A stretch of DNA of 64,000 nucleotides from Combretum micranthum (lineage: Eukaryota; Streptophyta; Magnoliopsida; Myrtales; Combretaceae), in contig JAMXBD010000024.1 in the NCBI GenBank assembly GCA_024138025.1, positions 434,001 to 498,000 of the forward strand, written 5' to 3'. This document shows positions 1 through 13,339 of this stretch, piece by piece. Position 1 is the stretch's first letter. Each line of letters starts with the position of its first letter. The position numbers and the translations under genes were made by a program. Under the pieces are notes generated by a model. That model saw only the letters and a list, made by a program, of their open reading frames with translations, made no database searches and had not been told where the DNA came from.

Positions 1-320
1 AAATCCTTGTCCTACGTCAGCAGCTTTCATGCCGGTGTTGAGAAAAAAAACTAGTGAATGCCAACAGCTTTCCTCTCAGTATTAAGAAAAACGCTACTGT
101 TCCCATCCTACGCCGTCTCTACGCCGGCGGCGTAGATTCCCAGGAGGCGGTGTACAATGTCAAAAATTGCATAAATTACAAAACTTGATCTAATTGATGC
201 CAATCTTGTCCTAACACGAAATTGATCAAACTTAACTTATTTTTAACATCAACATAAAGGCATATTAAAATCTGGTAGCTTGTGAACACTTATCACTTGT
301 AATTATTTTGGTATATTACA
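1..320 (-). mobile_element. Family-B (Ty3 chromovirus) LTR fragment, U3 end
   Basis: This matches the U3 half of the family-B LTR at 58350-58720. Shared stretches include the GC-rich block, the run around 'aaacttaacttatttttaac' and the terminal 'tattaca'. On the minus strand the LTR begins TGTAATA at 320, so 320 is an LTR boundary. There is no polypurine tract to its right, unlike 58721-58733, so 320 is an outer edge of a solo LTR or of a 5' LTR. The rest lies left of the window. A perfect dyad TACGCCG-G-CGGCGTA sits at 120-134. The sequence to the right is family-A LTR A1, so this element inserted into A1. Confidence 0.85.
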
Positions 321-3300
321 ACACAAATACACTTTCTAATAATCTCCAAAACATTAACATATCCTATATAACTCACAAAGATATTTCATGAAAATAAATT
401 CATCCTATGTTTTCGCTCCTTCCACAAGAGTTCAAAGATTGGCCAATGATTTCGATCCTCGAATGTAACCACAACATACTTGTTTCATCAAAACCTATGG
501 GGTTGTAAGCTTACAACGAGCATACTGAGATATTCCTTTTTATTTACACATGATTTCAAACAAGTTTATTAACTTTCATGCATATGATATGCACACTATG
601 CAACAATCACATGATTACACAAATATATATGGTTATCCGAAACCATATATAGAACAAATTTACCCTTCTGTATCAAGGGTAATAGAAAGGTAATTGAAGG
701 TCTTTGTGATCTTCTATTGCTAATCCTCGAGTACTCTACTCATAGCAATCAATCAACTCGACTCATCCTTGGATTGTATCCCTAGTATGCCTTAGTTTCC
801 TAAGAATGAGCATGGCTTTGGACTATCTTGCTTTCGGACCTTATGATTCTTCATGCAAGAGTAGCAACTTTCGACATGTGACTCAACAGATGCAATGCAT
901 GTCCATTTAATTTATATCAAATTTGAGTATGATTAAGGTATACTTAAGGGCGATCAAACAAACATCATACACACATAAGCAATATATTAATGATATACTT
1001 GCACAATCATTTATGGGTTTGATATACTTAGTATTAATTGTCACACATACATAAGAGCATATACATATAAACCCATACCCAATGCATGTTCATTTTTTCT
1101 TGTACCTATAGATCTAGTGCAACTATCTACAAGCATAAGCAAGGTAATGAAATTAAGAGGGAAAACTCACTCGTCCACATCGCAATGTTCTTAGTCGTAG
1201 TAATCCTCAAGAATGGGAGTCTCGTATTTCTTATCATCTAGATAAAAAGAAATACCCGAAATGAGTATTTCATAGATGTTCTACTCAAACTTTCTAATTC
1301 TATTTTGTTATTTTTATCAAAATTCAGATTATGTGAAACTTTAACTTAAAATGGTCATAACTTGCTCACTTTAACTCTGAATTTTGCATATAGGATGTCG
1401 TTTTCTACTAAATTGAAACGATCTATCTAGTTTTAATGTTATTTTGAACATTTAAAGTCATTTAGGTTCGCAAACGGGTCGGTACAATTCTAACACGAAA
1501 ATTCCAGCCTCAAATTGTAATTTTTCTAAATTCTATTTCATCCAAAAATTCCATAACAAATATGTAAATATTTATATAGTTGAAAAATCCTTTTAATATA
1601 TACTTATGTCCATATTATATGCATGATTCCAGTGATGTTATCTCAAAAATAAAAATTTGTAAACAATAGTTATGAAACATAGAGTTTTGGCAAAAGGTTA
1701 TCCTTTGACTTGTGATTACATTGCCGTTTTGTAAATATATGACTCAACAAGTAAGTCATAATGCAATATATATATCTTAAATTTTAAAGGTCTTATAGTT
1801 TTTCAAAATTCTTATTTAATTTTTTATTTTATAAAATATGGTTTTACCTACTTGTGGCATAAAACCCAAGTGTATTTCCCCTTTTTAAAGAATTTCCTAA
1901 CTTTAACATTTTAAACAAAACAATAGTCCTTAGATTTTGTAAATAGGAAACTCGATTTAGAGAAAATCATTGTTTTATATTTATTTTGAGTTAATGAATA
2001 CTTTATTTTCATATCAATCTTCTTTCAACTAATTACTTTCCAAAAAGACGAATCTTTATATGGTTGTGAGGAAAAATCATTCTAAGTTGTATAAGGAAAA
2101 TCTTTTAAGTCATAAGTGAAAAATTAAGTGAATGACTTGTTCTAAACTTTCATACTTTTAATATTTCTTTCTCAATTAGAGATTTTTCAACACATGAGCC
2201 TTTACAGGTTATTGGAAAACTCTTTAGTTTGTTACAAGTGAGTGTCTAATTATTACAACTATTATTTTCATAAAAAGAAAATGAATTTACTTCTTAATGC
2301 TTAGATCATTAAGTTGTATACCAATTTTATTTCTAAGTGGACTTTAACTAGCGAGTTGATATTAGCTTGACTTGAAAAACTTGTCTAGTTCTTAGTTCTT
2401 ATTAAATTATTAGTGATGATCTTATAAGTAAGTTTTTGTGAAAAAATTTGCATAACAAAGGATACCTTAAGGTTTGATAATATGTTTTTAATTTAACGGA
2501 TGAAAAAAGAGAGTGTAATGAACTACTTAGTTGAATCTTGAAGAAGTCTATAATATTAATACCTCAAAAATTCATGATGAACTCATCTAGATTTTTTAAA
2601 ACAATTTTGTTGAAATAAAATTTCTAAGTCTTTAATGGAAAATCTTTTCTAAGTGATAAAACTTATTTTTTATGGTAAGCTTAGTCTTATTTTCTTTATT
2701 AAAGAGAGAACTCATTTTATCAAGACAACAACACTAGGGCCATCTATGAATATGAACTTATAGCTAAGTAATATGAATAAAAAAATAATTCATATTAAGA
2801 TAAAAGACATAGAATTAAAATGAGCACATAATAAAAGTCAAGTATTTGAAAGTCTTAACTTGCATCAAGGCTTTTTAGACTTAGACATGGGCAAGTCCAT
2901 AATGAAAATAAGAAAACAAAAGAAAAATTATTTTGGCTTAATGAGGATAACTCTAAGACTAAAAAGACTAGTCTTAATGAAATTGCATAAAATAAATAAA
3001 TAAATTACAAAGCATGTATAAATAAAAGTTATGTTAGTGAGCTTATATGTTCTAAGAAATATATTTATATTTAATAACATATATGAGTTAGATTATATGC
3101 AAGAATAATATAGTATGACATCATAGTAATACAATAATAAAATTTTGCATGAACAAGAACAAAACATGAACGTACTGTTGCCTTCTTAACTCCCATGGGT
3201 ATAGAAAACATACATTATTGTCAGGTTAAGTTGCATGAACATAAAAAATATCTATAGGGATTTTTACCTAATGTAGAGAAATGGGTGGTAGAAAAAAAGG

Positions 3301-4561
3301 GGGTTGATGTTGTATGGAGATAGCAAGAATATGGAAAGATAAGAGACTTGGAAAGAAATTTTAGAGAGAACATTTAAAGGGTGAATTTGAGAGAGTTTTG
3401 TCTGAGAGAGTTTTGTTATGGTAAAGAAGTATGTAAAAGAAATAGAGGAAGAGGGAGAACTTATAAATAAACATGGGGGGAATTAGATGTAATTAAATAA
3501 ATTGAAAAAGAAAGAAATTAAACAAAGTAAAGAGAAAGGGGTGGATGGCAAGGAGAAAAAAGGAGAGTGAAGATGTGATAAAAATTAATTTTAGTAAAGA
3601 AAAGTAAGTAAAATGTAAGAGAAGTTAAGTAAAAATAAGAAATAGGTATAGAGATTGTAAGAAGTAGGTAGTAAAAAAAAGTAGAGAGAGATGAATAGTA
3701 ATGAATAGTAGAAATAATACAATGAAGGCAAATAAAATACCGACAGTAATAAAAATACGCATAAACGGACTATACCAAATATTTTTAGATTTAAAAAAAT
3801 TCTAAAATTGATATTTTTAGAATCCTCATATTATTAAGAGTCTAACAGTATTATCATAATATTTTTACTATCTTGAGTCCCATGATACGTTTTTCGAGAA
3901 CTGATCTCGTTCGAGTTTGAAATAATCAAATTTTTTACGAAGCTGATATTTTTACGTTTCCTAATATTATTATGGATTACAATCTATGATTATCTCAATT
4001 TTATTACTCTCGGGCTAAGAGTATGGGATTGCCAGATCTAGTCTCACTAAGGCTTATTGTTAGCCTATTTGACTTTTAGGAATCCAATTTTATTCTAGCT
4101 TTAAGATTTATTCACAAGATTATAAAATTTTTAGATTTATGAATATTTTATATTTTTTATTCAAAATTTAAGTTTTTACTTTATTTTTTTATGATTTATT
4201 TAGTTTTTAACAATTCTTAGGATTGTTTAGTGGAGTCTAGGGTTATGGGTTTATTATGTTTGATTTTTGGTGTTAATTGAAAATTTTTATTCTAAAATTC
4301 ATCGAAAGGTTTAAGGTTTTAGTATTTTATCGTTGAGTATTATTTATATATATCGTCTCGATTTACATATTAGGCATCAGATAGTGGAATTATTTCACAT
4401 ACAGATTTTGAATCAAACAGTTATTTGATTTTCCATTTTATTTTTGAAGGTCCTCTCTTTCTCAAGGTTAAGAAATTTTGTATTTGATCTTGTTTAGAAT
4501 TTGGTTTTAACTTTGGTAGGTTTTTAAGGTTTCAATATCGGTATTTAACTCTAAGATTATT
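321..4561 (-). mobile_element. Family-A LTR copy A1, truncated at both ends
   Basis: Read on the minus strand, this follows the order of family-A landmarks: terminal AT-rich block (4561 to about 3780), TATA-like region near 3465, leader, long intron-like stretch, conserved TTAAA..TTTAA box near 1350, mini-exon at 1191-1237, variable module and hairpin region (about 600-900). The 3' end is cut off by the family-B LTR at 1-320. The 5' terminus is lost where A2 begins at 4562. It is closest to A11 (39298-43578). No coding capacity is seen apart from the 14-codon mini-ORF. Confidence 0.8.
1191..1235 (-). other. 14-codon conserved mini-ORF in LTR A1
   Basis: Directly after an acceptor-like CTAG, in the same phase as in all other copies, the minus strand reads DKKYETPILEDYYD then TAA. 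A GTGAGT donor-like site follows near 1171. The ending EDYYD-stop is the family consensus. No start codon is in this exon, so it would be the C-terminal end of a spliced frame, or not translated. Confidence 0.6.
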
Positions 4562-5583
4562 TATCACGCCCCAAAAGGTACCCTAAAAGCGATAGTCCGC
4601 CACACTTGATATTCAAACTCAAGTATGACAACCTTAGTCACCCCAGGAGTTTAGACACCAGGTGTAAGGCTTACTTTCACCATGTAGGGAACCTTACTTT
4701 GAATCGAAATAGGTTAAGAAGACATACATAGCAATAAAAATATAAATCATAACAGTTATATTCAAATTTAGTCTATTACAAAGATCTTAAGGGGGTATAC
4801 CCTCGTCAAAATACTAAGACTTTTTAAATTCCACAAAATGTCTCTTACAACACAAATATAAATAAGAAAATTCAATTAAAAGTCTATGTAAACCCCCAAA
4901 GTTTTATGATCGATTAAACTTAAACCCTAATTAGAAGGTCAATCGAAAATCCTAAAGTTAATAAAACCCTAGTCAGACGTAACTGTTCAAGTCCAGTAAT
5001 CCCGTATTCGTAACCCTAAGTGAGTAAGTGAGAGATTAGTATGTAGAATGATTTGTAATGACATGAGAAAGCTTAAAAATATCATATTAGTTAAACCGCG
5101 ATTCATTTTGAGCCCAATCGGATACAGTTTTCGAAAAGCATAGCCCATGGCTTGGACTAGTAAAAATATTCCGGATATACCGTTAGACTCGTAAAAATAT
5201 AAAGTTTTTAAAACTATCAGTTTTATAATTTTTCGATAACTAAAAATATCAGATATCGTAATTATACGCGTATTTTCTTACTACCGGTACTTTAATTGTC
5301 ATATCTACTTTACATTACACTATTTGTTACTATTCTACACTATTTATCTATCTCTATTTTTTCTTACAACCTACTCTTATAACCATACCTCTATTTTTTT
5401 TACAATTTTCATTTCCAATACCACTTCACATCTCTCATATCTTACTTTTTATTAACAAAAGTACAAAAAAATAAATTTCTCTCTCTCTCTCACTCAAAAA
5501 TGCATCGGCCCCTTTCCCATTTCTCCTCAATATGTTTTGTTTTTCATTTATTTAATTAACACAAATTACCCTCCACTTTTTCC

Positions 5584-5591
5584 TATAAATA
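5584..5591 (+). promoter_or_regulatory. TATA box of LTR A3
   Basis: tataaata, followed by a C/T-rich leader, at the position where every plus-strand family-A copy has tataaatac. It is the expected U3/R promoter of the LTR. Confidence 0.65.
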
Positions 5592-6974
5592 CCACATCTT
5601 CCTTCTATTTCCTTCACACCTTTCATACACTACAATTACTCTCTCAAAATCTCTCCAAAAGCTCTCTCAAAATTTCTCTAGTTTCCACTTCTTCTATAGG
5701 TAATAGTTTAAGCTTTCTATATGTTCATTTACTTAGTATGAGCATACTGTGTGTTTTCTAAACTCATGGAGGTTAAGAAAGCAACAATATGTTCATTTCT
5801 TTTGGGACTAGTCTAATCTTAGTCCAGGGAAACCTTGAAGAAGTTAAGGCTCCCAATACTTATAATTATTATTATGCTTATTTATTTCTTATGTTCTTTA
5901 TTACCTTATCTTATGATATTTTTAGCTTTTATAAACTACATGATCATATTCATGCATGGATAATAAGTTGCTGTCCGAATAAGAAAATGAATCTTTTGAT
6001 GAAAGAATAAAATTTGATCAAAGTTTTCTAAATACTTAGAAAAATATTTTCAAATAAATCTCTTTTGAAAGTTTATGTAAAACTCATCATGAAATTTCAA
6101 ACTATTAATAAATGAAGTTTCTTTAAAGTTTAAAGATATCTCCTTTTCAAATAACAAAAGAAGTCTTGATATATAGATAATAACTTGGTACTATTTTTAT
6201 CAACATTCTAAACCAAAAGCTAAATAAGTTTTCAAGAAAATCAATTTACAAGGAAAATGAATTTTCAAATAATAAACTCATCAAGTACTGTAAACCCCCA
6301 AAGTTTTGTGATCGTTTAGCTTAAACCTTAAATGGAAAGTCAACCAAAAGTCCTAAAGTCAACAAAACCCTAATTAGATGTAATGGTTTAAGTCCGACAA
6401 TCCTATGTTGGAAATACTAAGAAAGTTAGAATGAGATGAGTATGTAGAATAGTTTGTAATTGTATAAGGAAGCTTAAAAAGATCATATTAATAAAATTGC
6501 AAATCGTTTTGAATCAGAACGGATACGGTTCTTGAAAAACGTGTCCTAAGGCTTGGAATAGTAAAAATATTTCGGATATATCATTACACTCGTAAAAATA
6601 TAAGGTTTTTAAAACTATCAGTTTTATAATTTTTCAGTAAGTAAAAATAACAGATATTGCAATTATATGCATGTTTTCTTACTATCGGTACTTTATTAGC
6701 CATATCTACTTTACATTACACTATTCTTTTATCTCTATTTTTTCTAACACCAACTCTTAAAACACCATAACCTAGTATCTTTACTTTTTACCTTTCCCAT
6801 AACTTTATTTCACATCTACCTTACTTATTGCTATACTTAATCAACAAAAAATACAAAATAAAAATTCTCTCTTCCCTCTCTCAAGATGTGGCCGACGCAC
6901 CGTCCTTGTCCCTCTCTCTCATTTTATTTCAATTTTTCTTTATTTAAATCACAAAAAATTCACTCCTCATATCC

Positions 6975-6982
6975 TATAAATA
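6975..6982 (+). promoter_or_regulatory. TATA box of LTR A4
   Basis: tataaata followed by the C/T-rich leader; same relative position as in the other family-A LTRs. Confidence 0.65.
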
Positions 6983-8623
6983 CCCGCCTCCTCTTTCACT
7001 TCTTTCACACAATTACTACCCACAAATTCATTACCAAATCTCTCTCAAATTGTCCTCTCAACACTCTCTCCAAATACTTTGTCAAAATATTCTCCAACCC
7101 CCTTCTACATACACAAAACCCATTCACACATATTATCTCAAAACACCCTTTAGGTAAAAATTTCCTTTACCAAATTCTTCTTCTCATGTCATGTAACTTT
7201 ACATGACCATGGTGTGAGTTTTCAAAAACTAAATGTTATAAAAGCTACACTATGTTCATGTATTGTTCTTGTTCATTAATATCTATTTATTTATTTATGT
7301 TCTTACTTTACTTTGTTCATATTATTATTGTTATTATACCTAACTAAGTATTATTATGTATCTACATATATATATTCTTTAGAGCATATAAGCTCACTTG
7401 CAGTTTATTTATTTTCATGTAAAGTAATTTATTTATTTCTTCCATTGCAATTTATTTATTTCTTGTTGTTTTAAAACTAGTCTCTAGTCTTAGACTTATC
7501 CTTATCAAGTCAAAACAATTTTCTTTCTTTTATTTTCTTTCTTTCTTTTTGGGACTAGTCTACTTTTTAGTCCCAAAAGCCTTAAAGAAGTTAAGACTCC
7601 CAATACTTGACTTTATTTATTATTTATGTTATTTTTGCTTGTTATTATTTCTCATAATCATGCCCATTAAGATTGTTGTCCAAATTTTTAAAGCTCTAAT
7701 TATACTTTGACAAAAATGAGATTTTATCACCTAAGAATGGTTTTATATGAAATATAAATTCTATGGTTTAATAAAAGTAAAGTTATTCTTTTCCAAGTTT
7801 TAAGAAAAACTCACTACAATTTTAAAAATCACTTTTTTTTAAAAGTTTTTTAAATCATTTTTATATTATTTTTTTCTTAAAAGAAGATGACTTTGGTATT
7901 AAAATATTTTTTTTATAAAAACATGATATAAGGAAACCCTTTAAAACGAAAATGAGAGTTCTCAATACCAAGATTTTTCAAATAAATAATCAAAGAAAAC
8001 AAATAGGAAAAGTAGTACTGATGTTGAGAATTTAGAAAAGAAGAAATTTATCTTATCAAAAAGTTATTTAGGAAAATAGTAAGATAAACATAAAGTGATT
8101 CTTGAAACAAAGGAATCAAAATATTCATTTTAAAGGATTTATAAAAAGGATTTCTTGTAAACTATAGTTTTCTACACTCTTAATTAACATTGTTTTACTC
8201 AAGAAATTTGAATGGACAACAAACACTTGAGCATGGATAAAATATGAGCTATATATCTATAAAAAAGGGATTTTTTTTTCAACTATATAGATAACTAAGC
8301 ATTTATCAAAGCAACTTTTGGATAGGTTAATGTTTGAAACAAATTGCTTTTGGGTTGGGAAAATTTGTAGTGAATCTGATCACCACTGTTTTGGAGCCTA
8401 AATGATCTAGTTTGATGAAAATAGTTTTAGAAATGAATAGATTTTTTCGAGTATGTAGAAATCGGTATATTATATGCACGATTCCTAGTTAAAATGACCA
8501 AGTTATGGCCATTTTAAATTGAAATTCTCTCTTATACGAACTTTGATGTTCTTATGTCATAGTTTTGTCAAATTTCAAGAAAGTCATCCAGAAATACTCA
8601 TTTTGGGTATTTTTCTTGATTAG

Positions 8624-8721
8624 GTGATTCTGAGGAAGAATACCCGTACCCCGAAGATTATTTCGACTAAGTAGATTCTTTGAACAACTCATCCGCTTAG
8701 AAGAAGTGTCGACATGGCAAC
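8624..8721 (+). other. Exon-like segment with 14-codon mini-ORF, LTR A4
   Basis: The segment is bounded by acceptor-like TTGATTAG (ending 8623) and donor-like GTGAGT (from 8722). In the phase shared by all copies (two bases, GT, then codons) positions 8626-8670 read DSEEEYPYPEDYFD and TAA. Length, phase and the EDYFD-stop ending match the other copies. No in-frame ATG lies within the segment. Confidence 0.6.
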
Positions 8722-10875
8722 GTGAGTTTATTTCCTTAAAAAAGCTTTACTTGTTTGTGATTGTAATTTAGTCACATTAGAATTAAGGAAAGATAAATTG
8801 ATATGTGTGTGAAAATTGTTGAAAGTACTATAAGAATATCGAGACAAGAATTGATTGTAAGCAATTGTTTGTTTTAGTATAGTATTTGATATGCATGAAA
8901 TTTTATGATCACCTTAAAATTGTTAATAATGATTATATGATAATTTGAATAAATTGATTCATGCATACCACCAAATGAGTCACATTGAATGGGGTTATTA
9001 TCCTTGGGTGAGAAGGATGGCAGCTCGGTCGAAAGCAACACTTGGCGGTTATGATCGAAAGCGGTTGCTTAACAACATGGAATTAAATGCTTAGCGGAAG
9101 TCCGGAAGCACAGCTCAAATCGAGTAGACTTATTATGCTTGGTGGTATTGATCGAAAGCATAATTTATCTAAAACTACTCGTTTTGAGGTTACGTATCAC
9201 CAAACCCCAAATGGAGGGCATAAGTCCATTCAATATATAGTTGCATTTGATTGCTTAAATAACTTGTTTGAATTTCACTACACAATAAGTTTACTTATGG
9301 AAATAATTCTCACTAAGCCTATTAGCTTATACCCGTATATATATCTTTTGTAATTTACCTATTTATGGTTGGGACTACATGGACCCTGCAACTAGGTATT
9401 TCCTTTTTGATTAAGGAATTTGTAGATGAAGTTTAGTGTTGGATAAGATGTAGACTTCATATGAATTTCCTTGTAATAGATTATAGTTAATTGAGCTGAG
9501 GAATGACCCTAAGACCTATAAGACTATTGTTATAACTAAATAAATATTATGAATCCTCTTTTCTTAAGTTGTTATTGTATCTTCTTAAGCTTCATAATTC
9601 CATATATGGTCCTATAAAATTGTGAAAGCACGCCTTACACTTAATATCGAAGCTTCTAGGATTAACTAAGGTTGTCATACTTAAGCTTTAATATTGAGTG
9701 TAGCAGACTGTTACGTTTAGGTTACCCCTTGGGACATGACAAGTACTACTAAGGAAAATTTTTGAAAACTCTATTTTTCAATTCCTAAAAATAAATTTTG
9801 TAGATAACCTCAAAAGACCAAACTTTATTTTGAACTCAATTTTGATAAACTAAAGAATCAAAATATAGTATATTAGATTTTGATCATCCAAAAAAAAAAA
9901 TTATAAGTTACTTCATCCACATAAAGTAAAGTCTAACAAATCCAAATTTCCAAAATACTAGGAAAGGTTGTTTTAAGGAAATAAATTAAATAGACAACAC
10001 CTATAACTTCATGCATAAATAATGAGTCTATTTATATACATAAGGAATTCTTTTAAAAAATATACATATTTGAATTTTATTTAAACAAAGCCATAGTAAA
10101 GGAAGGATTAGAAAATGTTGTTTTTCAATAAAGGAATTTTCATATTAATCTTGTACCCTTCTAATCCGAGACCCAAATGACCCTTTATAGTAAAAGTAAC
10201 CTTAGAAATGAATATATCTTTTCGAGTAGGTAAAAACGACATATAATATGCGAAATTCCAAGTTAAAATGAGCAAGTTATGGTCGTTTTAAGTTGAAACT
10301 CCCTTCAAATCCGATTTTAGCGCAAATTGAAGATAGATTTAGAATCTTCAAAATAGAAATTCTATGAAAGACTCATTTTGGGTGTCACACCCCAACGGGT
10401 ACCCTAAACGTGACAGTCCGCCACACTCAATATTAAAGCTTAAGTATGACAACCTTAGTCATTTCCTAAAGCTTTTATATTAAGTGTAAGGCTTACTTTC
10501 ACAATTTTAGAGGACCATATATGGAATAATGAAGCTTAAGGAGATATAAAAAAATATTAAGAAAAGAGGATTCACAATAACTATTTGTTCATAAAAGCCG
10601 TGCATTCTTAGGAACAATTCCCTAATTTACTAAGCTATAATTTCGTGCTAATACTATGATGTACTTTATACAGAGTTCTAATATTCAAAAGGGATTACCT
10701 GCCCACATGGTCCACGTGGCCTTAGCCATAAGTACGGAAACTGCAAAAGGTAGCTATCGGGGTATAAGCTAATAGGCTTAGTGAGAACTATTTCTATAAA
10801 TAACTTCTTGTAACAAGATTCAAACAAGTTGGTTAAGCACACATATGTAATGCATCAAACACGTGGGCAAACAAT

Positions 10876-10925
10876 CATATAGCTTTCCGGGAACTATATG
10901 TTGAATGGATTTACGCCCTCCATTC
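10876..10925 (-). other. Hairpins 2 and 1 of LTR A5
   Basis: On the plus strand, CATATAG (10876-10882) pairs with CTATATG (10894-10900), and GAATGGA (10903-10909) pairs with TCCATTC (10919-10925). On the sense (minus) strand the hairpin-1 loop is GGGCGTAAA. Both 7-bp stems are perfect. The hairpin-2 sequence differs from A7 at both members of its pairs. Confidence 0.65.
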
Positions 10926-10984
10926 GGGGTTTGGTGATACTCAAAACAAGTAGTTTTAATAATAGAAAATTTAAGCTTGCGAGC

Positions 10985-11150
10985 ACACATCGCCAAGCAT
11001 TCAATAAAAACTTTTATACTTGCGAGCACTCATCGCCAAGTATTCCGAACCTACTTGATTTGACCTTGCTTTCGGATCAACCGCCAAGCATATTCCATTA
11101 AGCCGCCAAGCAATCGCTTTCGGATCTTCCGCCAAGTGTTGCTTTCGACA
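10985..11150 (-). repeat. CGCCAAG short repeats in the variable module of A5
   Basis: CGCCAAG occurs five times on the plus strand, near 10990, 11033, 11080, 11103 and 11130. The copies are irregularly spaced and mixed with 'ctttcgga/ctttcgac' words. Related words (CTTGGCGG, CGAAAGC) occur in the same module of A4 near 9030-9160. Other copies have unrelated content here. Confidence 0.6.
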
Positions 11151-11507
11151 TGAGCCTACTATCCTTCTCACCCAAGGATAATAACCCAACCATGTAATGT
11201 GACTCACTTCGTGGTATGCATGAGTTCATTAATTTATAAAGTCATAACATAATTATTTTCAACTTTATGGTGATCAAGGAATTTCACACAAATCAATATT
11301 ATACTAAAACAATCACTTAGAACAATTCGGGCTTCGATATTCTTAGAATTCTTTCAAGGAATTATTTTACATGCATATCGGTTTATCTTTTCCTAACTCT
11401 AGTGCAACTAATTTACAAGCACAACAAGTGTAGCATTTAATGGAAATAAACTCACGATGCCATTGTCGTCTATTCCTCTAAGCGGATGAGTCGTTCACAC
11501 ACTCCAC

Positions 11508-11550
11508 TTAATCGTATAATTTCTGGGTGAAGAAATCCTTCCTCGGGGTC
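11508..11550 (-). pseudogene. Frameshifted 14-codon mini-ORF, LTR A5
   Basis: The minus strand starts in the usual phase (DPEEGFLHPE) but is 43 nt rather than 45 up to the family stop position. A 2-nt loss therefore breaks the frame before the conserved end. A GTGAGT donor-like site follows. Confidence 0.55.
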
Positions 11551-13331
11551 ACCTAACCAAAGAAAATACCCACAATGAGTTTTTCTTGAAGATTTTCTTG
11601 AATTTTGACAAAACAATGTCAAAGAACGTCAAAGTTCGTATAGAAGAATGTTCCAACTTAAAATGGCCATAACTTGGTCATTTTAACTCGGAATCGCGCA
11701 TATAATATACCGATTTCTATCTACTCGAAAAGATCTACCCATTTCTAAAATTATTTCCCACAAACAAAGCCATATAGGCTCCGAAAAAGTTGACAAAATT
11801 CACCACGGATTTTCAAGTAAAAACAACTTTGGTTCAAGAAATCAAAATTTGTTTGATAAATACTTAGTTATCTATATAGTTGAAAAATTCTCTTTTTATA
11901 ACTATATAACTCATATTTAAGCATGCTCAAGTGTTTGTTGTCCAAATTATTTTTCTTAAGTAAAACAATGTCGGTTGAAGCTTTTCGGAAATTGTTTTTG
12001 TAATTTCTTTGAAATGAATACCTTGTTTTCTTTATTTTCTAAAAACGTTTTATGTTGGTTTTATTTATCTTTTCTAAGTGACTTTTGAAAATAAAATTTC
12101 TACTTTCTAAGTTACACTAATAATATTTTTGAATTTTTCTAGAAAATATCTTTTCTTCATTTTCTTGTGTAAATTCCTTGTTTACTTGTTTTGGCAAAAA
12201 TCTTTACTTGATATTTCTCATTCTTTTTCTCATGTCTCCTATTTCAAAACAATTACCATGCATGAAAATTTGGTTTCCTTATAAAAACAAAGTGGAACAA
12301 TTAAGGACTTTTTGTAGAAAAACTAATTTCTATAATTTATTATTTTCTTGTAACTTGAAAAGAAATAACTTTATTATTTTCAAACCAAATTTTCTTTGCC
12401 TATTTGTTTGCAAAGGTCTTTTTAAAATTTCCTTAGTCATCCATCTTATTTCTTTCTTTATGAAAAGAACCATTTTTGTCAACAAAATATTTTCTTTTGA
12501 AAACAAGGTAGAGAAAAGATTTAATAGTAAGTAAAAATAGTTTCTAAATTCATAGTGAATTCTTTTTGTAACTTGAAAATGAATGAGTTTATTTTTGTTA
12601 TCTTATATTTTTATGTTTCACAATTTATTCTAAGTGACAAAAAGTCTTCTTTTATTTCATTATCTTTAGAAAATAAACTTTTGGACAACAATCTAAATGA
12701 ACATGATTATGAGAATAATAATAAACAAAATAACATAAAGCATAAATAATAAAATCAAGTATTGGAGTCTTAGCTTTTTCAAGGCTCCCGGGACTAAGAA
12801 ATAAACTAGTCCCATAATAAAATAAAATGAAAGAAAAGCTTGTTTTGACTTGATGAGGACAAGTCTAAGACTAGAGACTAGTCTTAAAAACAACTTGAAA
12901 TAAATAAATTGCATTGAAGTAAATAAATTGCATGAAAGGTAAATAAATTGCAAGATTATGAGCTTATATGCTCTAAAGAATATGTATATAGTTATATAGA
13001 TATAGTAGATAGTTATGAACATAAAAGAAACATAAATGAACATAAGAGGAACATAAATAATATAAGGAAACATGAACAAGAGGAATTATGATTATGAACA
13101 AAAACAAAGTATGAACCTATTGTTGCTTTCTTAACCTTCATGGTTTTAGAAAACACACACTAAGCTCATACTAAGTAGATGAACATGGAGACTTCTTGAA
13201 GAACTTTTACCTAAAGAAGATGAGCTTAAAGAGAACTTCTTGAAGAGCTTCTTGGAGAGAAATTCTAGAGAGATTTTGAGAGAGTAATTTTAGTGTAGAA
13301 GTGGTGTGAAAGAAGTGAAAGAGGAGGGGGG

Positions 13332-13339
13332 TATTTATA
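13332..13339 (-). promoter_or_regulatory. TATA box of LTR A5
   Basis: tatttata on the plus strand, i.e. tataaata on the sense strand, upstream of a C/T-rich leader. Confidence 0.65.

Larger units (their letters stand above)
6289..9741 (+). mobile_element. Solo LTR, family-A copy A4 (3453 bp)
   Basis: It starts TGTAAACCCCC and ends GGGACATGACA, flanked by perfect agtac duplications (6284-6288 and 9742-9746). It is uninterrupted and so useful as a reference: TATA box 6975-6982, leader ending TTTAG/GTAAAA near 7153, conserved box near 8490, mini-exon 8624-8721, variable module about 9000-9200, then the terminal block. The second arm of hairpin 2 is missing. No primer-binding site or gag follows, so it is a solo LTR inserted into A3. 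Confidence 0.93.

Noticed and set aside
12178..12749. Open frames of 118 and 64 codons
   Set aside because: Low-complexity A+T-rich translation inside LTR A5 in antisense, not conserved in A7 or A4.
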